From: Treponema sp.
Lineage (GTDB): Bacteria; Spirochaetota; Spirochaetia; Treponematales; Breznakiellaceae
Assembly: GCA_031266695.1 (NCBI GenBank)
Contig: JAISAK010000013.1
Coordinates: forward strand, 1 to 6,217
Direction: 5' to 3'
DNA length: 6,217 bases
Under the pieces are notes generated by a model. The model searched no databases and was not told the origin of the DNA. It was given only the letters and a program-made list of their open reading frames with translations. Position numbers and translations under genes: made by a program. This document shows, one piece after another, positions 1 through 6,149 of this stretch. Within the stretch, counting starts at the first letter, position 1; the number at the start of each line of letters is the position of its first letter.

Positions 1-887
1 AACGAGGCAAAAACCGCCTGGGTTTCCCTCTTTTCAGATGCCGAGACGGCCATCCTCACCGCCCGGTTCATGTATGTTTCACAATCATAGAAATCAAAAT
101 TTTTAAAATTTTCAGAATAACAGCGGGCTATGCCGAGCCATCCTTTATAATATTGGGGAAAATACCAGGTAAGACTTTTATAGCACCACAGGGCGTCCCG
201 AATTTCCCCCAGATCGTAGAAGGCATCCGCCCTTTGTGAAAGCCGCTGCCTGAAACCGCTCCGCTCCTCTATCTCGGTTTTTACGGAATTCGCCGTTTCC
301 GTATTGGCGTCCGGCGCGGCGGCGCTTTCCCGCAAAGACCGCTTTCCCGTTTCCGTCAACACGACTCCCATCTGGGGCAGCAGATCGGCAACGGCTTCTT
401 TTAAAACCGATAAACCCTGCAGGTCCCCCAGGGAACAATTTTTCGGGCCGAAAGAGGCTTTTCGGACACCGGTTTCCGCATCGGTTATTGATACTTCCAA
501 AAAGAATATGCCGTTTGATATTTTTTTTAACGAACCGGCGGCAATGTACCGGGCATTAACCAGATTGCCGATAGTAATATAATCCTCATCCGAATAACTG
601 CCCGACAGGGAATGATTCTGTTCCGCGAGGATCGTTTCCAGATTCCGGCGATCCACGATGGTCATAAAAGAATATTTGTTAAAATCCGCGGTCACGCTGC
701 TTTGTATCAGGGTTAACAGCCATTCCTCACCGGGCCCCAGATCTCCGCCCTGGGGCAGCAATACCGCAATGCGAATGTCTCTTCCGCCGTCTCCTTCAAC
801 ATATCCGCCGGGTGCGGCGCTGTTTTGGGCGGACAGTATACCGCCCAGGAGTATCAAAGGCAGAAACCATGTTACATGCCGTTTCAT
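1..887 (-). CDS. Secreted protein with CsgG/FlgO-like domain, C-terminus cut off by window edge
   Basis: Open reading frame of 295 codons plus 2 nt from ATG at 887 to the left edge, with no stop inside the window. Residues 1-20 form a signal peptide (positive MKRH, hydrophobic core, end ILSA before QN); there is no lipobox cysteine, so export to the periplasm rather than lipidation is expected. Residues about 37-145 resemble the CsgG/FlgO/LpoB-type fold: a strand 'IRIAVLLP', a helix 'EEWLLTLIQSSVTADF', then 'MTIVDRRNLETILAEQ', 'ARYIAAGSLKKI' and 'FFLEVSITDAETG'. A Ser/Ala/Glu-rich linker (about 183-210) leads to a helical, TPR-like part (about 213-285, 'ADAFYDLGEIRDALWCYKSL'). The start has a strong ribosome site, GAGGTG at 892-897. 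It follows the acyl-CoA synthetase by 16 nt and is probably cotranscribed. Specific function unknown; an envelope-associated role is inferred from the fold. Confidence 0.8.
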   Translation of the reverse strand, partial: MKRHVTWFLPLILLGGILSAQNSAAPGGYVEGDGGRDIRIAVLLPQGGDLGPGEEWLLTLIQSSVTADFNKYSFMTIVDRRNLETILAEQNHSLSGSYSDEDYITIGNLVNARYIAAGSLKKISNGIFFLEVSITDAETGVRKASFGPKNCSLGDLQGLSVLKEAVADLLPQMGVVLTETGKRSLRESAAAPDANTETANSVKTEIEERSGFRQRLSQRADAFYDLGEIRDALWCYKSLTWYFPQYYKGWLGIARCYSENFKNFDFYDCETYMNRAVRMAVSASEKRETQAVFAS

Positions 888-891
888 ATCA

Positions 892-897
892 CACCTC
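892..897 (-). promoter_or_regulatory. Ribosome binding site of the CsgG-like gene
   Basis: GAGGTG on the minus strand, 4 nt before the ATG at 887. It lies in the 16-nt gap after the synthetase stop and supports both the chosen start and independent translation of this gene on a shared transcript. Confidence 0.7.
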
Positions 898-903
898 ACA
901 TTA

Positions 904-2667
904 TCAGGAACGGTTTAAGTCTTTGTTTCGAATCACGTTACGCTGAATTTTCCCGCTGATCGTTTTGGGAAGTTCTTCAACAAATTCCACAATACGGGGA
1001 TATTTATAGGGGGCGGTAACCCGCTTTACGTGGTTCTGCAATTCCCTCTTTAGTTCTTCCGAGGGAACAAAACCTTTCGCCGGCACAATGCTTGCCTTTA
1101 CCACTTGACCGCGCAGGGAATCCGGCACGGCGGTAACCGCGCACTCAAGCACCGACGGATGTTCCATAAGAGCGCTTTCCACCTCAAAGGGGCCGATGCG
1201 GTAGCCGGAACACTTTATCACGTCGTCGTTTCTGCCCACAAACCAGTAATAGCCTTCGTCGTCGTGCCAGGCCATGTCGCCGGTCTGATAGATGTTCCCC
1301 TGCCAGCAGTTTTTGGTTACTTCCTCGTCCTTCCAGTAACCGCGGAAAAGGCCCGGTATGTTTTTTTCCGGGCAGGGACGCGGCGCTTCGGCCCCGGCGG
1401 TTTCGCCGGGCCTTTCGCGGGCGGCGTACATGTTGAGCCCGGCCCCGGTAATGCTCATGTTGCCCTCAATCCCGTCGTCACAGGGATTGCCGTCTTCGTC
1501 CAGCAGCGTAAGCCCGAAGAGCGGCGCGGGCTTTCCCATGGAACCGGGTTTGACCGGTAGCCATTTAAAAGACGCCGCCATGACGGAAGTCTCCGACTGG
1601 CCAAAGCCCTCACGGATCTCAAGACCTGTCTTTTCTTTCATCTGATGGAACACTTCCGGGCTCAGGGGTTCGCCCGCAACCGAGGTGTGTTTAATAAAAC
1701 CGAAGTCATAGCCGGAAAGATCTTCTTTAATAAGGTAGCGGAAAATCGTTGCGGTTGCGCAGAAGGTTGCGGGGCGCAGACGCTGTATTGCGGAGAGTAA
1801 GCCCCCGGGGGTGAATTTTTCGGTGTCGTAGGCGCCTATGGCCGCGCCGCAGATCCATTGCCCGTATATCTTTCCCCAGGCGAATTTTGCCCAGCCTGAG
1901 TCGGTCTGGGTCATGTGAATTGCGCCGTCCTCAACACACTGCCAGTATTTTGCGGTTACGATATGGCCAAGGGGCAGGGAATGATTGTGCATCACCATTT
2001 TGGGCATTCCGGTTGTGCCGGAAGAAAAATAGATCAGCATGGGATCCGTGGTTCCGGCGCCCCTGCCCGCCGAAGGCCGGCTGAAATTTTCGGAAGCCCC
2101 TTCAATAGCGGCGCGCATGTCGATATACCCGCCGGGAATTCCCGCGCCGCTTCCGCCTTCGCCGCCGACAAGGGCGATCTTCTCAAGCGCCGCAAATTTG
2201 GGCCGCGCTGCCTTGATGTTTGCAAGAAGGTCCGCGTCGTCAACGGCGACGAGGAGTTTTACCTCCGCTATGTTGCAGCGGTATTCAAGATCCTTGGCGG
2301 TAAGCTGGTAGCTGCCGGGAATGCAGACCGCTCCTATTTTCATCAGCGCGCACATAAGAATCCACACCTCGGCGCGCTGTTTTAAAACCAGCATTACCAC
2401 GTCGCCCTTTTTTATGCCCAGCGCAAGCAGGGCGTTTGCCGCCTTGTCGGAGAGGCGCTTCATATCAGCAAAGGAAAAGGACTCCAGGTCTCCGGCGTCG
2501 TTGGTTCGGAGCAGGGCAGGCTTTTCCGGCTTAATCCGCGCCCATTCGTCAACCACGTCGTAGGCGAAATTGAAATTATCGGGAACCTCGCAGCGGTAAT
2601 TGGCATAAAAATCTTCATAGCTGTCGAATTCAATTCTGGAGCAATAGCGGGATAAGATTTCGTTCAC
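904..2667 (-). CDS. AMP-binding acyl-CoA synthetase (ACSM/medium-chain type)
   Basis: Adenylate-forming ligase of 587 aa that converts a carboxylic acid, ATP and CoA to acyl-CoA, AMP and PPi in the cytoplasm. Motifs: phosphate loop 'YFSSGTTGMPKMV' at 213-225; 'GEPLSPEVF' at 332-340; 'EGFGQSET' at 353-360; 'QTGD' with ribose-binding D464; hinge 'VGRNDDVIKCSGYRIGP' at 477-493; and 'PKTISGK' with catalytic K573, a residue acetylated by Pat-type enzymes in relatives. Full length for the family. Two low-complexity Gly/Ala/Pro stretches (about 168-206 and 414-438) look like loop expansions. An in-frame ATG at 2745 would overlap the regulator gene by 74 nt; the GTG at 2667, 7 nt after AGGAA and 4 nt after the regulator stop, is much better. 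The architecture fits short/medium or branched/aromatic acid ligases rather than long-chain FadD. The actual substrate cannot be read from the sequence. Confidence 0.93.
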   Translation of the reverse strand: MNEILSRYCSRIEFDSYEDFYANYRCEVPDNFNFAYDVVDEWARIKPEKPALLRTNDAGDLESFSFADMKRLSDKAANALLALGIKKGDVVMLVLKQRAEVWILMCALMKIGAVCIPGSYQLTAKDLEYRCNIAEVKLLVAVDDADLLANIKAARPKFAALEKIALVGGEGGSGAGIPGGYIDMRAAIEGASENFSRPSAGRGAGTTDPMLIYFSSGTTGMPKMVMHNHSLPLGHIVTAKYWQCVEDGAIHMTQTDSGWAKFAWGKIYGQWICGAAIGAYDTEKFTPGGLLSAIQRLRPATFCATATIFRYLIKEDLSGYDFGFIKHTSVAGEPLSPEVFHQMKEKTGLEIREGFGQSETSVMAASFKWLPVKPGSMGKPAPLFGLTLLDEDGNPCDDGIEGNMSITGAGLNMYAARERPGETAGAEAPRPCPEKNIPGLFRGYWKDEEVTKNCWQGNIYQTGDMAWHDDEGYYWFVGRNDDVIKCSGYRIGPFEVESALMEHPSVLECAVTAVPDSLRGQVVKASIVPAKGFVPSEELKRELQNHVKRVTAPYKYPRIVEFVEELPKTISGKIQRNVIRNKDLNRS

Positions 2668-2671
2668 GTTT

Positions 2672-3253
2672 CTATTCCTGAATGATAGTGATAAACCGGG
2701 ACGGCCTGTCCACGGCGCTTTGCCCGTGGGGCAGGCGGGCGTCAAAGTAGATGGAATCCCCTTCGTCGAGAATATATTCCCGGTTTCCTATGGTTACTTT
2801 TATCCGGCCTTCAACCACATAGTTGAATTCCTGTCCCGAGTGCGTTACCGGCTCCGCCGGCGCCTTTGAGGGATCAAGGAATACAAGCAGGGGTTCTATG
2901 GTTCTGCCCCTGAAATTGTAAGCAAGGCTTGAAAATTCATAGCCGGGGTAACGCTCAATCCGCACCCCCTTGCCTTTCCTGCACACCGCGGCGTGTGCCA
3001 TTTTCGGATCTTCGCCGGTAAGCAGCACCGTCGCGTCGGTTCCCAGCCTGCCCGCGATTTTATACAACACGCTGATGGGAATATCAAGCTCGCCGCTTTC
3101 GTATTTCGCATAGGTTTCCATCGCTATGCCGATGTCCTTCGCCATGTCCAGGGCGCTGATTTCGAGAATCTCCCGAAATTCTTTAATGCGAAGGGGAACC
3201 TTGGCCTCGGGCCTTGGGCCGCTTTCCGGAGGGTAAGAGAAATTTTTATCCAT
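2672..3253 (-). CDS. XRE-family regulator with C-terminal cupin sensor domain
   Basis: Predicted DNA-binding regulator of 193 aa. Residues about 21-77 form an XRE helix-turn-helix ('LRIKEFREILEISALDMAKD', 'METYAKYESGELDIP', 'LYKIAGRLGTD'). Residues about 115-188 form a single cupin barrel: 'HSGQEFNYVVEGRI' with H138 and E142, 'YILDEGDSIYFDARLPHG' with H176, which may bind a metal or small acid. This is the MerR/XRE-cupin 'sensor' layout, where the cupin binds the effector. The gene lies 4 nt upstream of the acyl-CoA synthetase, so its effector is probably that enzyme's substrate or product (inference). Start: ATG at 3253 gives the normal short N-terminus. A longer reading from 3343 adds 30 basic residues and would overlap the preceding PHP gene, so it is less likely. 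Whether it activates or represses is not visible. Confidence 0.9.
   Translation of the reverse strand: MDKNFSYPPESGPRPEAKVPLRIKEFREILEISALDMAKDIGIAMETYAKYESGELDIPISVLYKIAGRLGTDATVLLTGEDPKMAHAAVCRKGKGVRIERYPGYEFSSLAYNFRGRTIEPLLVFLDPSKAPAEPVTHSGQEFNYVVEGRIKVTIGNREYILDEGDSIYFDARLPHGQSAVDRPSRFITIIQE
2675..2679 (-). promoter_or_regulatory. Ribosome binding site deciding the GTG start of the synthetase
   Basis: AGGAA on the minus strand, 7 nt before the GTG at 2667. It overlaps the last codons and stop of the regulator gene, so the ribosome finishing the regulator is delivered to the synthetase start (translational coupling). Confidence 0.65.
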
Positions 3254-3269
3254 ACTGCATAATATCCTT
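3246..3269 (-). promoter_or_regulatory. Leader of the regulator gene: Shine-Dalgarno with an overlapping 4-codon ORF
   Basis: AAGGA at 3265-3269 is 11 nt from the regulator ATG (3253), longer than ideal, but only 4 nt from another ATG at 3260. That ATG opens a 4-codon frame (Met-Gln-Tyr-Gly-stop, 3246-3260) whose stop overlaps the second and third codons of the regulator. Initiation at 3260 followed by re-initiation at 3253 is possible. It may also be chance. Confidence 0.3.
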
Positions 3270-3336
3270 TTTGGTTCAGGGCGCAAAGCCCCCTGTGGGC
3301 GTTTTTTCGACACGCCTTTTCGGCGGGCCTGCTTTT

Positions 3337-4104
3337 TTAACACTTCCTGTCATTGCCGTTCCGTATTTCCACCGGCAGGGAAATGATTTCGTCTCCGTGA
3401 TAATCGCAGCGGCCGGGACTGATGCTGAGGCCGGCGATTTTCCGGTTCCTGATTGCCGCGACATAATCGGCGATGCTGTTGAGTTTTTTGTCGAGGTACA
3501 CCCCGAAAAGCTCTCCGTAAAAAGCCTGTTCCGCGTTGTGTATGTCGGAGCCCGCGGTTGCCGGAAGGCCCAGCTTTTGGGCGTAACGCATGGCAAGGGC
3601 GTCGTAGGACTGCTCATGGTTTCCGGCGTTAGCCGCTTCGACGGCGTCTACGCAGCCGGTCGAAAGTATGATCCTTTGGATGTAGAAATGCTGCCTGAAG
3701 GGATGGGCCTGCACCACGCAGCCGCCGCTGTCCCGGACGGCGCGGTACTGTTCCTCCCTTGTCCACCGGCGGCTTTCGGGGTGTTTCAGAAGCCAGTCCT
3801 TGTCCAGGCCGTACACCAGGTAATCGTCGCAGCCCTCAAAGGTTTCTTCCCAGCCGAAGAACACATCAAGCCCCAGGCGTTCCCCTTCCCTGCGCGCTTC
3901 CTCGTAGCCGCGACAGAAACGGTTGACCCATTCCTTCCAGGGCAGATTCCGGGGGAGGCAGGAATTTCCGTTGAAAAAATGATCGGTAACGATGATCCCG
4001 GCGTAGCCTCTTTCCTTGTAAGCCCTGATATATTCCGCGCCCCCGGATACGGCGCAGGCGCTTGACTGCGCCGTATGGAGATGTGTTTCGTATAAATAAC
4101 TCAT
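3337..4104 (-). CDS. PHP-domain metal-dependent phosphoesterase
   Basis: Stand-alone PHP protein of 255 aa, a cytoplasmic metallohydrolase of the polymerase-and-histidinol-phosphatase superfamily. Metal ligands are in the expected order: H8 and H10 ('ETHLHT'), D41-H42 ('VTDHFF'), E86/E87 ('WEETFEG'), H134 ('QAHPF'), and D187/H189 ('GSDIH'), so the trinuclear site looks complete and the enzyme active. The start ATG overlaps the radA stop as ATGA (4101-4104), showing translational coupling; no strong separate ribosome site is seen. Relatives are often labelled histidinol phosphatase, but no histidine gene is nearby and short PHP proteins also act on nucleotide or sugar phosphates. Coupling to radA makes a nucleic-acid or nucleotide substrate attractive, but that is inference. 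The family call is firm and the substrate is unknown. Confidence 0.92.
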   Translation of the reverse strand: MSYLYETHLHTAQSSACAVSGGAEYIRAYKERGYAGIIVTDHFFNGNSCLPRNLPWKEWVNRFCRGYEEARREGERLGLDVFFGWEETFEGCDDYLVYGLDKDWLLKHPESRRWTREEQYRAVRDSGGCVVQAHPFRQHFYIQRIILSTGCVDAVEAANAGNHEQSYDALAMRYAQKLGLPATAGSDIHNAEQAFYGELFGVYLDKKLNSIADYVAAIRNRKIAGLSISPGRCDYHGDEIISLPVEIRNGNDRKC

Positions 4105-5561
4105 TGATTCTCGCCGTAAAGAATGTGGATTGCCGATTTTATATCCCTGGCCGGCCGGAGCCGGCCGGAAACCGTTTCGGAGTTTTTCGCGGATTCACCG
4201 GGATTTCCGTTTTCGGCCGCGGGGTTTTCCGTATCGGAAGATTCCGGCAAGGGGCCAAGGAAGTCCTTAAAGCCTAAATTTTGCGCGGCCTTTACCCGGC
4301 TCGCGAGACGCCGCACCGGCCGCACTTCCCCGGTCAGGGAAAGTTCCCCCGCGATGCTTGTTCCCGCGGGAAGGGGAAGCCCTGTCCGCGCCGAATAGAG
4401 GGCGCAGGCCAGAGCCAGATCAACCCCCACTTCGGTAATGCGTATGCCTCCCGCTACATTGACGTAAAGATCCTGATCCGAAAGCCGCAGCCCCAGATGT
4501 TTTTCCAGGGCCGCGGCGATTCGGGAAACCCTGCCCGAATCGATCTTGTCGGAAAAAACCCGGCTTACCGCGCCCTTGGCCGGTATGGTCAGGGCCTGGA
4601 TCTCCACAAGGAGGGTTCTGCTTCCTTCGAGTACGGCCGCCCTGGCCACGCCGGCGGGCAGTTCGCCTTCACGCCTGACCAGAAAGAGCCGCCCCGTATC
4701 CTCAACCACGGAAAGCCCCCGCTCGCTCATGGTAAAAATGCCGATTTCATCCACCGAGCCGAAGCGGTTTTTCGTTGCCCGCAGAAAACGGCAGTCCCCG
4801 TCATTTGTTGATTCTTCGGCGCCTTCAAAATACAGTACCGTATCCACCATGTGTTCCAGAGTCTTTGGCCCCGAAATGGTTCCGTCTTTGGTTACATGGG
4901 CGACAAGGAACAGGGCGGCGTCGTGTTCCTTGATCCATGAGATGAGCGCGTAGGAACAGTACTTCATCTGATTCACGGTACCGGGAACAAGCCCCGCTTC
5001 GGCGGTAAGGAGGGTTTGGGCGGAATCGACCATAATAAGCGCCGGCTTGACCGCCTCAAGGATAGCTTCGATCTCTTCAAGATTTCCGGAACAGACAATC
5101 TCTATCCTGTCCGTGTTGCGAAGGCCAAGCCTGTCGGCCCGCATCCGCACCTGGCCGGCGGACTCTTCGCCCGACACATAAAGAACGCGCCCCCTGGTAC
5201 CGGCCGCCGCCGCAGCCTGAAGGAGCAGGGTGGATTTACCGATGCCCGGTTCGCCTCCCACAAGGATGGCGGAGCGTTTCATGATTCCGCCCCCCAGCAC
5301 CCTGTCAAACTCGGGGATGCCGCTGCTGATCCGGCTCCCTTCCTGGGGGTCTACCGCCGAAAGCGGCAGCGACCCGGGAAGCGCCCGGCCGCTCCGGGCG
5401 CCGCCGCCGTAAAGGCCCGGAAGCCCTTCCCTGCCCGCCGGATTTACCGCCGTTTCAATGAGGGTGTTCCATTCCCCGCACTCGGGGCAGCGGCCCAGCC
5501 ACTTGGGCTCTTCATGGCCGCAGGAGGAACATTTGAAGACGAAGGATTTTTGCTTCTTCAC
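4101..5561 (-). CDS. radA: DNA repair protein RadA (Sms)
   Basis: RecA-like, DnaB-type branch-migration ATPase that processes recombination intermediates, 486 aa from GTG at 5561. Order of domains: C4 zinc finger C11-C14-C25-C28 ('CSSCGHEEPKWLGRCPECGEW'-type, split here around the pairs); Walker A 'GEPGIGKST' at 103-111; Walker B ending 'LIMVDSAQ' with D179; RadA signature 'KNRFG' at 264-268; and a C-terminal Lon-protease-like domain ('AGGIRITEVGVDLALA', 'SIAGELSLTGEVRPV') used as a DNA-binding scaffold, not a protease. A roughly 28-residue Ser/Asn/Glu-rich linker lies before the last 'RPARDIKSAIHILYG', making the protein slightly long. An upstream ATG at 5681 would add 40 residues without similarity to the family start and would contain the promoter and part of the repeat arm, so the GTG is preferred, although its ribosome site is weak. 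It is the first gene of the block and overlaps the PHP gene by 4 nt. Confidence 0.96.
   Translation of the reverse strand: MKKQKSFVFKCSSCGHEEPKWLGRCPECGEWNTLIETAVNPAGREGLPGLYGGGARSGRALPGSLPLSAVDPQEGSRISSGIPEFDRVLGGGIMKRSAILVGGEPGIGKSTLLLQAAAAAGTRGRVLYVSGEESAGQVRMRADRLGLRNTDRIEIVCSGNLEEIEAILEAVKPALIMVDSAQTLLTAEAGLVPGTVNQMKYCSYALISWIKEHDAALFLVAHVTKDGTISGPKTLEHMVDTVLYFEGAEESTNDGDCRFLRATKNRFGSVDEIGIFTMSERGLSVVEDTGRLFLVRREGELPAGVARAAVLEGSRTLLVEIQALTIPAKGAVSRVFSDKIDSGRVSRIAAALEKHLGLRLSDQDLYVNVAGGIRITEVGVDLALACALYSARTGLPLPAGTSIAGELSLTGEVRPVRRLASRVKAAQNLGFKDFLGPLPESSDTENPAAENGNPGESAKNSETVSGRLRPARDIKSAIHILYGENQ
4151..4168 (-). repeat. Strong GC hairpin in the radA linker
   Basis: CCGGCCGG-AG-CCGGCCGG: two copies of the self-complementary octamer. 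In mRNA it can form a 7-bp G/C stem with a 4-nt loop, about 50 nt before the radA stop and the coupled PHP start. It encodes the Gly-Arg-Leu-Arg-Pro part after the low-complexity linker. No T-run follows, so it is not a terminator. Confidence 0.6.
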
Positions 5562-5592
5562 GGCAAGAGTATACCCTATAGAACGGTAATAT

Positions 5593-5620
5593 ATTATACC
5601 CCAGGCGACATGAATGAAAA
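5593..5620 (-). promoter_or_regulatory. Candidate sigma-70 promoter for radA
   Basis: Minus-strand TATAAT (perfect -10) at 5593-5598 and TTTTCA (4 of 6 matches to TTGACA) at 5615-5620, spacer 16 nt. The predicted transcript start near 5586 gives a leader of about 25 nt to the GTG at 5561. A second -10-like TATACT lies at 5568-5573 but would leave almost no leader. It is the best promoter match upstream of the gene block. Confidence 0.6.
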
Positions 5621-5658
5621 CAGGATATTCCCCCGAGGGAGGCCAAAGCCGCCGTTCA

Positions 5659-5884
5659 CTTGCCTGTGGTATAAAATACATGCAAGATAAGATTTGTACC
5701 CCAAGGCCTTACCTGCCCGGCTCCTATGTTCCTCAACTTTGTTTCGTGAACGCCTTTGTTCCCTGACGGATAGTTTTACTCTCTTCGACGATCAACCTTC
5801 ATTGTAAGAGGCCAGAAGTCGCCGGGCAGGGGGGCCTTGGGGTACAAGCTTTTTAACTTGTATGTCTTTTTAGTGATAGGCAAG
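5659..5884. repeat. 226-bp inverted-repeat element, non-coding, MITE-like
   Basis: The left arm 5659-5721 and right arm 5821-5884 are imperfect reverse complements over about 63 nt. The innermost part is nearly perfect: TTGTACCCCAAGGCC (5694-5708) pairs with 5833-5847, and CCTGCCCGGC (5712-5721) with 5821-5830, differing only by TAA versus GG between them. The outer part shares CTTGCCT, A-rich tracts and CAT(G/A)CAAG. The 99-nt centre (5722-5820) has no credible ORF; it contains two similar tracts, CTTTGTTTCGTG and CTTTGTTCCCTG. No target duplication is evident at the ends and no transposase is present. It may be a miniature element, an intergenic repeat, or a structured RNA; the sequence does not decide. 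Confidence 0.7.
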
Positions 5885-5896
5885 AGATCGAGGTAT

Positions 5897-5918
5897 AAAA
5901 AATGCTCCCACGGGGGAA
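5897..5918 (-). terminator. Possible weak terminator between repeat copies
   Basis: On the minus strand, a 5-bp stem TTCCC/GGGAG (5914-5918 with 5905-5909, one T·G pair, 4-nt loop) is followed after 2 nt by six T (complement of 5897-5902). It could stop read-through from the gene at the right edge before the radA promoter. Short stem, so low confidence. Confidence 0.3.
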
Positions 5919-5936
5919 GTCATGCGCTTCATTCGT

Positions 5937-5987
5937 GGCGCCAGAGGCAGAACCTATTACCTTGCATGTTTTTTTATGATGTGGAAG
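5937..5987 (-). repeat. Third, most diverged copy of the repeat arm
   Basis: Same orientation as the arm at 5821-5884. It keeps the core read on the minus strand as CTTCC, then TCATAAAAAA, CATGCAAG and AATAGGTT, but has lost the TTGTACCCC block. It is followed after 2 nt by the next copy, so the two form a tandem pair. Confidence 0.55.
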
Positions 5988-5989
5988 AA

Positions 5990-6053
5990 GCCAAGGCAGG
6001 CAAGGCCGGGGGTACAAACTCTTTTCTTGCATATCTTTTTTACGATAGGGAAG
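5990..6053 (-). repeat. Fourth copy of the repeat arm
   Basis: 64 nt aligned end to end with the arm at 5821-5884: minus-strand CTTCCCTATC, TAAAAAAGATATGCAAG, then TTTGTACCCC and CGGCC, CCTGCC, ending GGC. It lies directly beside the copy at 5937-5987 and shows that the unit exists outside the inverted-repeat pair. Confidence 0.65.
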
Positions 6054-6059
6054 AGGCCT

Positions 6060-6094
6060 GGCGGCTTTGGCGATCCCGCGGAGGCCGAGCCGCC
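6060..6094. repeat. GC-rich inverted repeat
   Basis: GGCGGCT (6060-6066) pairs with AGCCGCC (6088-6094), with a further GGC/GCC pair inside; the loop contains CCGCGG. It has no adjacent T-run on either strand, so a terminator role is not supported. Confidence 0.5.
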
Positions 6095-6105
6095 TACTGG
6101 CCCGG

Positions 6106-6123
6106 TTTGTCCGGCCGGACAAA
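6106..6123. repeat. Perfect 18-nt palindrome
   Basis: TTTGTCCGGCCGGACAAA is identical on both strands and is followed by more A. The T-rich side precedes the stem on the minus strand, which is the wrong order for a terminator of the right-edge gene. It could be a dimeric protein-binding site or a residue of repeat activity. Confidence 0.6.
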
Positions 6124-6149
6124 AAAAGCGTATTCAGTCCTGTTATACG
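6121..6149 (-). terminator. Intrinsic terminator candidate after the right-edge gene
   Basis: On the minus strand, CGTAT (complement of 6145-6149) pairs with ATACG (6129-6133) around an 11-nt loop that can add two inner pairs. One C and then seven T (6121-6127) follow. The stem is short and A/T-containing but the T-tract is good, and it starts in the last codons of the gene, as expected for a gene end. Confidence 0.4.

Larger units (their letters stand above)
5562..6142. other. Intergenic region between radA and the right-edge gene
   Basis: About 580 bp without a believable gene. The open frames here (for example 5853-6122 minus and 5922-6155 plus) run through the repeats, lack ribosome sites and give basic, low-complexity translations. 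Contents: the radA promoter, four repeat copies, a weak terminator-like hairpin, a GC-rich hairpin at 6060-6094 (GGCGGCT pairing with AGCCGCC) and the palindrome at 6106-6123. Confidence 0.7.

Noticed and set aside
178..918. Small ORFs on both strands across the left end
   Set aside because: They overlap the continuous 295-codon frame with a signal peptide and strong ribosome site, which explains the region better.
3296..3316. Plus-strand terminator-like sequence (GCCC/GGGC stem then GTTTTTT)
   Set aside because: Only 4 bp of stem and no plus-strand gene to terminate; on the minus strand it has no T-run in the right place.
3214..4065. 283-codon open frame on the plus strand
   Set aside because: Lies antisense to the PHP and regulator genes, whose motifs are clear; no ribosome site or recognisable domain.
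5016..5690. 224-codon open frame on the plus strand
   Set aside because: Antisense shadow of radA, rich in Pro/Arg/Gly as expected from GC-rich reverse reading.
5659..6053. CRISPR array
   Set aside because: Repeat copies differ strongly, change orientation, and are not separated by uniform spacers; no cas gene is present.
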